From NCBI GenBank assembly GCA_019279435.1, contig JAAALK010000283.1:6076001-6140000 (forward strand): 64,000 nt of DNA, read 5' to 3'. Numbering within the stretch: position 1 is the stretch's first letter; every line of letters begins with the position of its first letter. The position numbers were made by a program, and so were the translations under genes. The DNA comes from Zizania palustris (lineage: Eukaryota > Streptophyta > Magnoliopsida > Poales > Poaceae). Positions 20,508-31,999 of the stretch are shown one piece after another. The notes under the pieces are model-generated. The model was given only the letters and a program-made list of their open reading frames with translations. It had not been told where the DNA came from and did not search any database.

Positions 20508-21000
20508 TTACAGACATGTGTACAAAACGTCCCTGTATACGCTAACGAAGTCGTAATCCAAGAGGTCTCTACCTAATAGACACTCTACTTTGTCATGGAT
20601 GGCATGGATGGATACATCGGCCAATGCTACTTGGGCCGAAGTATCCGCTGGTACAACCTCCACATCATCGCCATCCGATTGCATTAGGCATTGGTGCAAA
20701 GTAGAAGGAATACAATAATTTGCGTGAATCCAATCATGCCCATGTAGCACACTGTAGTTACCTTGCACATCAATGATGAAGAATGCTATCGGCAGCGTCT
20801 TGTTACCCACTGTCAACTCTAGGGAGAGTATGTATTTTGCTTCAGAGCTTTCTCCGTTGAAGCCGTCGAGCATTAGGTTGGATTTCTTTAAGTCTTCCAC
20901 ACCCTTGCCAAGCTTCTTCAATAGAGAGTACGTCATTAAATTGACAGTGGCACCACCGTCGACAAGCATCTTGGAGATCGGCTTCCCGTCAATGTGCCCC
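20508..21000 (-). pseudogene. Tat-C copy 1 aspartic protease
   Basis: A retropepsin-like block starts MLVDGGATVNLMTYSLLKKLG near 20969, with the catalytic Asp in VDGGA, and continues with LELTVGNKTLPIAFFI and GRDLL-type text. It processes the polyprotein in related elements. Confidence 0.75.
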
Positions 21001-21059
21001 TTGATGTAGAGAGGCTTCAGGTGACGAGCCGTATCCTCGGGCTTCTTGAAAATAGCATC

Positions 21060-22873
21060 TCATGGGCCGAGGTTCAATTGAGTGACCTCGGCCTCGTCTC
21101 ATGGTACAGAGAACTCGACGGGAAGCATGACGATGTTGATGTCCATTGCTTGAGATACGGGCCCCTCAGAGATGGGCGTGTAGTCATCGTCAAGCATGTC
21201 ATCATCATCATCGCTCGGAACGGGAGTCGGGTTGTTCATCTCAACCGGCTTGGGCTTCCATACTTGTTTCACGATTGGCCGAGGGGGGATTTCCTCGAAT
21301 ATGGTGTCCCGCTCATTTTTGTCCTTCTTCTCAAACACCTCCTATGACCACAAGCATTGCAGGTGCCTATTCTGTGATTTGGACATACCAGGAGGTGGCC
21401 AAGATGGATGTGGCTTGGTACTAGGCGCCACCAATTTATCTCTATGGTTTCTGGCCGAATGGGTATCACCCGGGTCGGCCTCATATTTTTTATGCTCGGT
21501 ACAGACCTTTCTACGGACCCTGTCGAATGGACCGGACTCATTAGGACGATCGAACCGGGCTCCGGCAATGGCCTCGGCCGGACTAGGGGACTTACCTCCG
21601 TCGGGCTTCGGTGAGGTGGCCTTCGGGATTGGGACTTATTGAGACCCTACCTTGATTGTGATGGCTTCAGACTCCCTCTCCCTCGCCTCTTCGTGCACGT
21701 CCTCCCTTTCTTCATCCTACGTGAGTCGATTTAGAGGTACCACAGATAGCCTATGGAAGACACCCCCCTTCACCATGTTCACTTGTCCCTGCCAATCATA
21801 ACACTCCGAAAGAAAAAGGGGGCAACATTACACTACGAAGGGTACTCCGGCGGTGAGGTGTAGTTTGGAGCCCACGGGACCCCTGCCCAGTAGTATGGCG
21901 AAGGCATTGGAAGCTCTAGCGGCTTCGCCCACTGCGAGCCGAACCCATTGCCCGGAGGGGGGTTCGGCCACACCGAAGGTATTTTGGACCATATCAACGA
22001 AGGGTCCTGCCAAGTCGGAGGTATGTTTGGCCATTGCGGGCCGAAGTCCCCCACCGGGGGGTTCGCCCAAAGCAGAGGTGGGTCCGACCAGTGGGGTCAA
22101 AACTCACCTAACAGAGGGTTCGACCATTAGGGTCTGAACATGTTATGCGGAGGGTTTGGCCACTGGGGTCCGAACTCACCCTTTGGGGGGTTCGACTGTT
22201 GGGGTCCAAACCCACCCTTCAAAGGACATGGTTGTCTTGGCCCCTTCGGCTGTCTTGGCATTTTTTGTCGGGGACATGTTTCCTTGGCTTTCTTCTGGTG
22301 TTTTCTCAACAACATCTGGTATGTTACCCTTTGGCTTCTTGTGAGCCCTACCCGAAGGATATGTGTTGATGTTCTTTTTCCACACTCCTACTTCAAGGTT
22401 CTTTGGTATGAGTGTGCGTGTGTGATATTCTCCAATAACGACCGCTTTCCCTTTAGATGACTCGGCCTATTCTGGCCGAATCAGCACATTCTTCTTGTCG
22501 AGGCCGACAGTGTTCACGGGAAAGGGGTCTTTGTCCAGCTTCATCTTTGGACTAGAATCTATTTTCAATTGTCTTTCTTCTATGGCCGATTGAACCTGCC
22601 GACAAAAAACATTGTAGTCATTAGTATAATGAGAATGTGAATCATGCCACTTACACTAGGGCATTTCTTTAGCTCGTCGGCGGTTGGGATGACTTGACCC
22701 TTAGGCAACCTGAGAAGCTAGCTCTTTAAAAGGAAATAAAATATTTTGTCGCATTTAGTCACATCAAAAGAGTATTTAACTTCGATGGGCCGACTCTTGG
22801 TGGGAGACAGTCGTAGCTCAGAACAAGTGACAGGCTTTCTTTTAGCATTCCAAACCCATTCGGCCGCATACAT
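21060..22873 (-). pseudogene. Tat-C copy 1 gag
   Basis: Text matches gag of copy 2: WVWNAKRKPVTCSELRLSPTK at the right end, then a zinc-knuckle-like area, KKNINTYPSGRAHKKPK, and a Gly/Pro/Trp repeat region. It is broken into several frames. N-terminal gag is missing beyond 22873. Confidence 0.7.
21850..22300 (-). repeat. Coding repeat (FGPQWPNPP type) in Tat-C gag
   Basis: On the minus strand the motif G-x-FGPQ(W/Q)xNPP recurs about every 14-20 residues (GGFGPQQSNPPKG, EFGPQWPNPPHN and others). On the plus strand it is seen as repeated 'gggttcg(g/a)cca' words. The same array is in copy 2 at 35850-36230. Confidence 0.75.
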
Positions 22874-23242
22874 GTGGGTATTTGGGGTTTTCAAATCCAA
22901 GGGGTTGTTTTACATAAACATCTTCGCCTATGAAGCCATTTAGAAAAGCACTTTTGACATCCATTTGATAAAGTTTGAAACCACGGGATGTTGCAAATGC
23001 AAGTAAAATTGTAATGGCCTCAAGACAAGAAATAGGTGGAAAAGCTTCTATAAAATCAATCACTTCTAAGTGATAAAAACCCTGAGCCACAAGTCTAGCT
23101 TTGTTTCTAACTACAGACCCATCCTCCCCTTGTTTGTTTTTGAAAATCCATTTAGTTCCAATGAAATGAACATTAGGAGGGGATCTACAAGTGTCCAGAC
23201 TTGGTTTCTCTCAAAATTTTCAAGTTCTTCATACATGGCATT
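22874..23242 (-). pseudogene. Sir-B copy 1: RT fragment
   Basis: Copia RT text on the minus strand ([49 protein letters not shown]) is nearly the same as in Sir-B copies 2 and 3 but inverted. The left edge joins Tat-C gag at a shared ATGT; the right edge is the insertion point of Sir-B copy 2. Confidence 0.88.
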
Positions 23243-24500
23243 TGAGAAACCAAGGGTTGGTTTTGGAGTCTGTGATGAGTGATTGATAGTTTTTATCCTC
23301 TGATTCGAAGGGGTCCCTCCGAAGGGGTTTGGAGGTTGTTTCACCAAAGGGTTCGGTGGGCTCTGGTTGCTGCAGCTGTTGCAGCGGAGTGTGCCTGGGT
23401 TGTACCGAAGGGTTCGGTACTTTGGGCGGTACACCGGAGTGTGTATCAGAGGTTGTTTACCCGGAGAGGTCTTCGGGGTACTGGATACACTTGTCTGTCT
23501 ATGGTGCGTAGGTGACCTCGGAGGCGACGGACGGTTCGTAGCAAGTGAACCTAGGTCAAGCGGGAGGATTGATGCCAGGGGAGCAGGGAGCTCCGTCATG
23601 AAGGCTGCGAAGGGGTCGAGGTCGGACCTCAGGTCAAGGTGCGCCAGGAGAAGGCAGTAAGTGCGGAGTGTGGCTCTGGGTGAAGGTACTCTGAGACGAA
23701 GTCCTCGTAGGCGAGGCACTTCGAAGAGTACTCCGAATGGAGTGACTTCGGAGTATGGTGGACCAAGTCCTCAGCAATGAGGCAAGGCATTCGAAGTGTG
23801 CTCCAGAGGGACGCACTCGAAGGTATACCCGACGAAGGCCTCAGAAGTCGAGGTGCATCGAAGGCATGGTCTGGGTGAGGATCGTCGAGGAGTGTGCTCG
23901 GGGAGAGACACTGCGACGAAGTACTCATGGAATGCTTCATGCGGAGGCCTTGGACGAAGGAGGGACTTCGAAGGGTGGTACTCCGAAGCTGGCTTCAGAG
24001 TGAAGCTGACTTCGGAGTGAAGCTGACTTCGGAGTGAGGCTGGCTCCAGAGTGAGGCTGGCTCTGGAGTGAGGCTGACTTGAGGTACTTCGGCCATGCAT
24101 GGCTTCGGTACACGGACTGATGGAGTTTGAGCTGGGAGAAGCTGCGAAGCCGTGGTGGTCCACTCCGAAGGTGTTGGTGCGAAGGCCCAAGGGATTTGAC
24201 GGCTTTGGCTCAAAACCATCTCTGTATCGAAGACTGACTTCGGTGAATTGAAGGCCGTCAGGCTCAAGGCTTCTCACCGAAGCTACCGCACCCCTCGCGT
24301 GCAAAGGGGGGCTTCAGAAGAATCCAAGACTGCAAAGGCTGACCGTGTCTGCTCTGCAAAAGCTGATGTTGTCTCCTCTGCGAAGCTAACAAAAGAAGCC
24401 TCCAAATAAAGTAGACTACCAGCTGTACCCCCTGTTCTGATTAGACAAAAACAGTGTAAACCCTAGGGGTAAAGTAGTCTATTCACAGGGCTGAATAGTG

Positions 24501-24510
24501 CCTATAAATA
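24501..24510 (+). promoter_or_regulatory. TATA box of Sir-B LTR
   Basis: CCTATAAATA followed by GTGGAGGCTAGCTAGG. It is conserved at about 46279 and 55683 in the other Sir-B LTRs. Confidence 0.65.
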
Positions 24511-24970
24511 GTGGAGGCTAGCTAGGTCACATCAACACTTTGAGCAGTCATTTTTGAGCTCCTATGCTAGCCTCCACACACGTTGTATTAAGTCTGTGAG
24601 TTCATTTTGTGTTCCCTGTTCATGCAATGAAGTATTGATTTTGTTCATCTTTCACTGCTTGAACTTGTACTGTGTGTTGCACTTCACGTTTTGATTTCTC
24701 TGTGCACCATTTTTCTGGGTTGAGTTTGTGTACTGGATCTTATCTGGAGAAGTGTGTGAGAAGTATGTTCTTCTGAAGTGTGTGTTTTTCAGTGTCTGTT
24801 CGCTCTGTGTAAACTGAAGGCTAGATCTCTCTGATTACTAGCGAAGCACTGTCTGACTTAGATCGAAGCCCGTTTTCTTCCCTTGTCGAAGTCCTTGGCG
24901 AAGTCTGTTCAGTGTGCGTTTAGACCTTCGAAGTACGAAGCCTAACACCAGTTGCTGTCGCGGAGTATTT

Positions 24971-25172
24971 GATCAAAGTCCTCAGAGGGAAGTCTGCTCT
25001 TGCGAAGGGTGTAGTGCAAAACCTGCTCGAAGGCACCCTGTGTGTTGAGCCTGCACTGACTTAGCAGAGTTGATCGAAGTCCTCAGAGGGAAGTCCGCTC
25101 TTGCGAAGGGTGAAGTGCGAATCCTGCTCAAAGGCACCTTGTGTGCGGAGCCTGCACTGACTTAGCAGAGCT
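24971..25172 (+). repeat. 101-bp tandem duplication private to copy 2 LTR
   Basis: The block 'gatc(a/g)aagtcctcagaggg' occurs at 24971 and 25072. The LTRs of copy 3 have a single unit at this place. Confidence 0.85.
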
Positions 25173-25394
25173 GAATTTTCGGGGTGTGGGTGGAGCGAAG
25201 TCTTCTTAGCTTCGAACTTTTGCTCCTTGCGAAGCCTGATTTCGGAGCTGTGAAATACCTCCGAACCAGAACTTCGAAGGGTGTGTTCAAAGCCTGTTCC
25301 ACAAAAGACAGAAGTAAAACAGAAGGCTATTTTTAGTCTGAAATTTTAAAAGCTCCCATTCACCCCCCTCTGGTCGCTGTTTTCAGTTCAACAA

Positions 25395-25408
25395 TTAGTA
25401 TCAGAGCG
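25395..25408 (+). other. Primer-binding site, Sir-B copy 2
   Basis: TTAGTATCAGAGCGGG just after the LTR. It is the initiator-Met tRNA site TGGTATCAGAGC with one G-to-A change; copy 3 keeps TGG. Confidence 0.85.
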
Positions 25409-25457
25409 GGTTAAGATCACCAGTTGACCTTAACCGGTTTTGTGATCTGTTGGCGAC

Positions 25458-27920
25458 ATGGACAGAGTTAGTAAAATATCTCTGTTCGATGGGACAGATT
25501 TTGCATACTGGAAGGTGCGCATGGAGGCTTACTTGTTAAGCCAAGGAAATGCAATTTGGGAGATTGTGGACTCACAATACTCCATCCCTGAAACTCGCAC
25601 CTCTCAAACAGAGAAGGATTAGTATAATGCCAACTCCAAGGCAAGAAATATATTGTTCATTGGTTTGAGTAGAAGTGAATTTGATAGGGTGCAGCACCTT
25701 AGGACAGCTAGGGAAATTTGGACTACACTCACTATTTTTCATGAGGGCTCTACACAAATTAAGGCTAGGCGCCAAAGCACATACAATCAACAGTATCAGC
25801 TGTTTGTGCAGGCTCCTGGTGAATCTATAGATGCCATGTTTTCTCGCTTTGATGCGATAGTGAGTAACTTGCGGTCCAACGGGACGCTTGCTTACAATGA
25901 TCATGATAGGGCTATCAAGCTTCTCTATGCTCTTGATCATAGCATTTGGGAAGTAAAGATATCCAGCATTGAGGAGTCCGCAGGTTATGACACATTGACC
26001 TGTGATGAGCTCTTAAGCAAGCTGAAGTCCACAGAGATTGCCAAGGCATCTCTTGCAGTGCACAGAAACTCTTTGCCACATCCATTGGCATTAGTTTCTA
26101 GCACTAGCCGTGGCACCACTGCAGAACCAAGCACATCAGGCACTTGTGTTTTTGCAGATGGTTTTGCTTTGTCCTCCCTGGTCTCCGTCACTAAGGAGCA
26201 GGTGGATACTCTGGATGATGATGAGCTTGCTCTCATTGCTAGAAGGTTCACCCGTTTTCACCATGAGAGACGGGATCAGAGGAGAAGTGGTTTTAGTGGT
26301 TGTTTTGAGTGTGGCGACACTTCTCACATCAAGGCCAATTGCCCAAAACTCAAGAAGAGAGATGAGAGTGAGCACCCCAAATACCACAAAAAGGAGAGGA
26401 AACCCTTTGTGAAGGGAAAGCGTGGCAAGGTGGCTAAGAGGGTAGCCAAAGCCGCTTCCAGAGCATTTGTTGCTTCTCTCAGCGACATCGACACTCCGTC
26501 AACTGAGGAGTCGAGCTCTGAGGAGGAGGAGTCTCTAAAGAAGGAGGAGAAGAAGGACAAGAAGGGACGAGAATTCACCGGCCTTTGCTTCATGGCCGAC
26601 AGCGATCACAGCGGCGATGAGCTTGACTCATCTGAGGTACCTCTATCCTATGACCAGCTTTCAATTAAATTAGATGAACTGAATGAAGTAGTTCTTGGTC
26701 AGGATAGATTACTTGTGCAAGCCGCTAGAGATAGAAAAGACCTTAGACTTAGGCTAGAATCTGTTTCTACTGATTATGCCATGCTCAAGTCTAGGGTTAA
26801 TGATGCTGAATGTGAATCTTGCATTGTTGTCATGGGAGAGCTTGCTCAGTTGCGCTCTGTGCATGCTCAAACTCTTTCTGAGCTTGAGACTGCACATAAG
26901 CAGCTTTTGATGGTTGATTCTAGTACTCATGATATAAATGAATGCATGAACTGTTCTTTATTACATGAGAGCATTGATTTACTTGATAAGCATGTTCATG
27001 ACTTAGAGGCTAGATTGGAGAGGGCCGGTAGTTCTAAGGATGTGCAACCTGTGTGTGACACTTGCATAACCCTTAAGGACCAGCTAGGCACTGTTAGAGA
27101 GCGAGCTGAAAACCTCATGACAGAAAATGAATACCTTCTTTCTGTGGTTAACAAATGCACTGAGGGAAAGGGTAGGATGGACTTGCCCTTGGCCAAAACC
27201 AAGATGTGTGGAGACAGAGCAGGGTTAGCTCTAGGATTGGGTTTTGAGATGATTCCTTCAGACAGTGAGAAAAAGACTGTTTTTACTTCACCCACTACCT
27301 TAGAGAAAGAGAGAGCTCTGTTAGACACTCCATCAGCCAAAAAGCCTACCCGGACTCCAAAGAAAACCACTCCTCCTATAAAGAAATTTCCTCCCAAGAA
27401 AACCACTCAGCAGAAGCCCAAGGAGCCTGTGAGGATTTCTCCTATGACCCATGTGAGTGCCCCTAGGAGAGTGTTTCATTGTTCCTATTGTCAGCGGGCG
27501 GGTCATTTGATTGGGTTCTGTTTTCGTCGCATCAAGGATGAGCGACGCTCTCAGGCGATGAGTTTCCAGGACATGCATTACCTATCTCGAGGTATGTATG
27601 AGTATGAGTTTTACTCATGTCCTGTTGTTGAGGCTCCTCGTACTTCTAGGAGAGGTTTTGCTCCTCGAGGTGTTCACCATGTTCCATATGATGGTAGACC
27701 CCGTGCGAGTAGCTTTGTACCTCGTCAGAGTAAGACACCTCGTTATGCTTTTAGATCACAGCATGTAGGTAGACCTCGCACTTTGCATCATTCTGATTAT
27801 TCTGTGCGTAGACAGTCTACTTTTACTGTGCCTACTACTCGTATCACTCAGTGTTGGATGCCTCGTCATATTTTCACTCACCCCAGCACTGAGCGATCGA
27901 GATTTTCTTATCATGTGTAG
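25458..27920 (+). pseudogene. Sir-B copy 2 gag
   Basis: Structural protein that coats element RNA. ATG at 25458 (MDRVSKISLFDGTDFAYWK). After the N-terminal UBN2/retrotran_gag-type domain come a CCHC zinc knuckle (CFECGDTSHIKANC, near 26300), Lys/Glu-rich acidic-basic stretches, a coiled-coil middle, and a second CCHC (CSYCQRAGHLIGFC, near 27480) typical of SIRE-type gag. The frame is single and long but holds TAG at 25620-25622 and ends with TAG at 27918-27920. Both stops are shared with copy 3. Confidence 0.92.
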
Positions 27921-30796
27921 GCGCCAGACCGAGGCTTAGAGGGCACGTGGATCATGGACTCCGGTTGTTCACGCCACATGACCGGAGATGCAGCATGGTT
28001 CTCCAGCCTCACCACAACCAAGCAAAGGGAACATATCACCTTCGGGAACAATCGAAGGAGTAGAGTGAAAGGTAAAGGTGTGGTAAGAATCAACTCAAAT
28101 TTCACTCTCAAAGATGTTGCTTTGGTTGAAAACTTGGGATACAATTTGCTTTCTGTATCTCAATTGCTTGATGAGGGCTTCGAAGTGCGATTCCATCGTG
28201 ATACTTCGCAAGTACTCAATTCTGATGGCGTTGTGGTCTGTAAGATCTTTGGAGTTGGGAGAGTTTTTGGAGCTGATTTTTCTGAGTCATCTGGTTCTTC
28301 TCATTGTCTTGTTGCACATTCTACTTCTGAGCTTTGGAAGTGGCATCGGAGACTAGGGCATATGAGCTTTGAGTTGCTTGCTCTTTTGAGTGCCCTAGGT
28401 CTGATCTGAGGATTGCCCAAGCTCAAGTTTGAGAAGAATTTAGTTTGCGCTCCATGTCGACATAGAAAAATGATTGCCGCTTCGCATTCGCCAGTCACCA
28501 TGGTGATGACTGAACAACCCGGAGAACTTCTCCACATGGACATTGTAGGTCCTTCTCGGGTTAGTTCTTTAGGCGGCAAGTGGTATGTGCTAGTTATTGT
28601 CGACGATTTCTCTCGCTACTCTTGGGTCTTCTTTCTTGCCAGCAAGGATGAAGTGTTTTCACACTTTCGGAGCTTGGCTTTGAGACTTTTCGCTGAACTC
28701 CCTAGTGCATTGAAATTCATTTGAAGTGATAATGGCACTGAGTTCAAGAACAGTCTCTTTGTTGACTTTTGCATTGAGCATGGCATAGAACATCAATTCT
28801 CTGCTCCGCGGGTTCCTCAACAGAACGTTGTTGTTGAGAGAAAGAACCGCACTTTGGTTGAGATGGCTAGGACGATGCTCGATGAGCACGGGACTCCTAG
28901 AAAATTCTAGGTTGAGGCCATGAACACTTCTTGTTACATCTCAAACCGAATTTTCTTGCGCTCAATTTTGAACTTGACATCTTATGAACTGCATTTTGGG
29001 AGACAGCCCAAGGTTACTCATCTTCGAGTTTTTGGTTGTCGTTGCTTTATCCTAAAACATGGAAATTTGGACAAAGTTGAGTCGCGTTCTTCTGACGGGA
29101 TCTTTTTGGGTTACACTACACATGGTCATTCTTATCGTGTTTATAATTTGGAGACTAACACTGTCATCGAGTCATGTGTTGTGACTTTTGATGAATCAAC
29201 CCCCTCTGTTAGTTCTACTCTTGAACAGGCAAATGAACACGACATGGAACAAACTATCTTCGAAGAAGAAGATCCCAGAGATTTCGAGGATGAACCCCTA
29301 CTACCCTCGACATCAACCCCCGAAGCCGACCCCGCTTCGACCACTTCAGCACAAGGTCCCGAAGCAACTACCTCGACATCGGTCATCTTGGACCACTCCA
29401 ATGCACAAGTTGGGGGGAGACTGCATCCCGCTGCGAGGCTCCTCACCATGTTCAAAGGATGCATCCTCCTGAGCAGATCATTGGTGAGCTTGATCAAAGG
29501 GTAACACGTTCTCATGCTCATTTCATTGATTCCGCTTTTGTTGCTTCTTTTGAGCCCTTAGATGTTAGTCATGCACTTTCTGATTCTAGTTGGATCAATG
29601 CTATGCATGAAGAACTTGAAAATTTTGAGAGAAACCAAGTCTGGACTTTATTTGATCCTCCACCAAATGTTCATTTCATTGGAACAAAATGGATTTTCAA
29701 AAACAAACAAGGGGAGGATGGGACTGTAGTTAGAAACAAGGCTAGACTGGTAGCTCAGGGTTATTCTCAATTAGAAGGGATTGATTTTACTGAAACTTTT
29801 GCACATGTTGCTCGTCTTGAGGCCATTAGGATTTTACTAGCATTTGCGGCATCCCGGGGTTTCAAACTCTATCAAATGGATGTCAAAAGTGCTTTTCTTA
29901 ATGGCTTCATAGGCAAAGATGTTTATGTAAAACAACCCCCTGGCTTTGAAAACCCCAAATACCCACATAAAGTCCTTAAACTTCATAAGGCTCTTTATGG
30001 ACTCAAGCAGGCCCCTCGGGCATGGTATGACAGACTTAAGTCTTTTCTTCTTGAGCGGGGATATTTGATGGGATCTGTTGATAAAACCCTGTTCACTCTC
30101 AAGCATGGCAAAGATTTCCTCCTAGTCCAGATTTATGTGGACGATATCATCTTTGGTGGCTCTTCTCATGCTTTGGTTGCCGAGTTTGCAGATGCCATGA
30201 GCAGGGAGTTCGAGTGTCCATGATGGGCGAACTAACTTTTTTCCTTGGTTTGCAAATCAAGCAAAGCAAACAAGGTACTTTCATCCACCAATGGCTGATG
30301 CGAAGCCCCTTGCCACTCCAATGGCTACATCTGTAGCATTGGATCCTGACGAGGATGGAGAAGCCGTAGATCAGAAGGAGTTCCGAAGCATGATCGGCTC
30401 CCTCCTCTACTTGACTGCTACGAGGCCAGACATACACTTTGCAGTGTGTCTGTGCGCTCGTTTTCAGGCTTCACCACGAGCTTCGCACCGCCAAGCGGTA
30501 AAGCGCATTCTTAGGTATCTCAAACATACCCTTGAATTTGGCATTTGGTATTCTGCGTCTTCCTCTTTGTGTCTTCGAGGTTATTCCGATGCGGACTTTG
30601 CTAGGTGTAGAATTGATAGGAAAAGTACCTCTGGTACTTGTCATTTTCTGGGTACTTCACTGGTTTCCTGGTTTTCCCGCAAACAGTCTAGTGTTGCACA
30701 ATCGACGGCTGAGGCCGAATATGTTGCTCCAGCTAGCTGTTGCTCTCAGATTTTATGGATGGTTTCCACTTTGCGGGATTTTGGGTTAGATTTTTC
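27921..30796 (+). pseudogene. Sir-B copy 2 pol (protease, integrase, RT, partial RNase H)
   Basis: In frame with gag after its TAG. Protease has DSG (WIMDSGCSRHMTGD). Integrase has HHCC (HRRLGHMS, CAPCRHRK) and the D,D,E residues (HMDIVGPS, SDNGTEF, VVERKNRT). RT has [18 protein letters not shown] and [10 protein letters not shown]. Stops lie at 28407 (TGA), 28722 (TGA) and 28908 (TAG). Frameshifts occur near 29415, near 30212 and by a 37-bp deletion near 30285. The RNase H text DRKSTSGTCHFLGTS is present, then the element is cut. Confidence 0.92.
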
Positions 30797-31992
30797 AAGT
30801 ACCTACCATTCAAAGCTCTTTGAAACTGCTCTCCCTACAGAGATTCCAACACATATGCATTGCCGGGGGTGATTTCGGCTATCTTAAAAGGACCTTCCCA
30901 ACTAGGTGACCATTTACCAAATTTGGGACTCTTCGTGCCTAAGGGTAAAATCGTCTTCCACACCAAATCTCCTACTTAAAACGATTTTGGTTTAACCTTC
31001 TTATTGTAGGCTTTAGCTACTCTCTTCTTGTCTACTTATATGGCTTCTAAAGCCCTTAGTCTCTTATCGGTCACCTCCTCTAGATTATCCTTCAGAAGAG
31101 TTTCATACTCGTTGACCGATAAGCCATCTTGCTTTAACACTCTTAAGGAGCCAAGATCTACCTCTACAGGCAGAACGGCTTCTTATCCATATACCAATTC
31201 ATATGGACTGACTTTGGTAGCACCGTGCTTTGAAATTCTACATGCCCATAGCGCCTCGGAAAGCACTTCATGCCACCTTTTAGGAAAATCTTCAATTTTC
31301 TTCTTAATGAGCTTAATCACAGTTTTATTACTAGACTCGGCCTGACCATTGGCCTGAGCATAATAAGGTGAAGAGTTTATCAACTTAATACCATAATATT
31401 CGGCGAAATCCCTCACATCTCTAGAAACAAATGAACTACCTTGATCCGTAGTAAGAGTTTGAGGAATGCCAAACCTTTGTATGATGTTCTTTAAGATAAA
31501 ATCTCGTACCTCATTGTGAGTCATGTTCTTGAGAGGCACGGCCTCGGTCCACTTAGTGAAGTAATCCGTCGCCATCAACATGAACCGATGCCCTTTTGAG
31601 GAAGGAGGGTGAATCTGGTCGATAAAGTCTAAACCCCAACGTCGAAACGACCATGGCTTGATAATGGGATTGAGCAATGAGGCGGGAGCCAACTGAATAT
31701 TGCCAAACTTTTGACATGCTTCACACCCTCTATAGTACTTGAAACAATCTTCAGTCATAGTCGGCCAATAAAAACCTGCTCTTTTGAGTATCCAACTCAT
31801 TTTATGAGCCGACTGATGAGTGCCGCAAAGTCCTTCATGGACCTCTCCCGTAGACACCTGGGATTGTTCGTGGTCTAAACACTTCAATAGTACCCCATCG
31901 ATGGTTCGGCGATACAATGTATCATCCATTAACACGAATTTGAACGCTTGTCGCCGAACCTTTCGATCAACCCTTTGGCTAGGGTCCCTCAA
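30797..31992 (-). pseudogene. Tat-C copy 2 integrase
   Basis: The HHCC module is visible (HEGLCGTHQSAHKM, CEACQKF), as is the complete catalytic triad (WGLDFIDQ, TTDQGSSF, NGQAESSN). The core frame 31992-31183 is open. The C-terminal part (GKWSPSWEGPF-like) lies in shifted frames down to 30797. A linker rich in Pro/Ser/Gly separates it from RNase H. Confidence 0.88.
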
Positions 31993-31999
31993 ATACTGG

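Larger units (their letters stand above)
19198..22873 (-). mobile_element. Tat-C copy 1 internal fragment: gag, protease, RT
   Basis: Runs on the minus strand from gag (22873) to the RT/RNase H boundary (19198). It closely matches Tat-C copy 2 (33150-36900). Both ends are cut: on the left by the plus-oriented Tat-C LTR, on the right by a join to a Sir-B fragment. No LTR of its own is present. Confidence 0.88.
23243..25393 (+). repeat. Sir-B copy 2 5' LTR (2151 bp)
   Basis: Starts TGAGAAACCAAGGG and ends TTCAGTTCAACA. It matches the LTRs at 45052-47966 and 54605-56471. Relative to copy 3 it lacks ~36 bases near 23395 and has a private 101-bp duplication at 24971-25172. Reading frames inside it are chance. 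Confidence 0.92.
23243..30796 (+). mobile_element. Sir-B copy 2: Ty1/copia, SIRE/Maximus type, 3' truncated
   Basis: 5' LTR, primer site, gag, protease, integrase, RT and most of RNase H in normal order. It stops in RNase H at about 30796, where Tat-C integrase of the opposite strand begins. The RNase H end, 3' noncoding region and 3' LTR are missing. Confidence 0.92.

Noticed and set aside
22140..22460. Plus-strand ORF of about 100 codons with hydrophobic runs
   Set aside because: It is the complement of the Tat-C gag Gly/Pro/Trp repeat, whose minus frame matches copy 2.
23243..23400. Continuation of the minus-strand Sir-B coding region to about 23720
   Set aside because: The open minus frame runs on by chance. 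Homology with the other Sir-B LTR (45052 onward) shows that the LTR starts at 23243.
25395..25410. tRNA gene
   Set aside because: TAGTATCAGAGC is a primer-binding site complementary to a tRNA 3' end, not a tRNA gene; no cloverleaf surrounds it.
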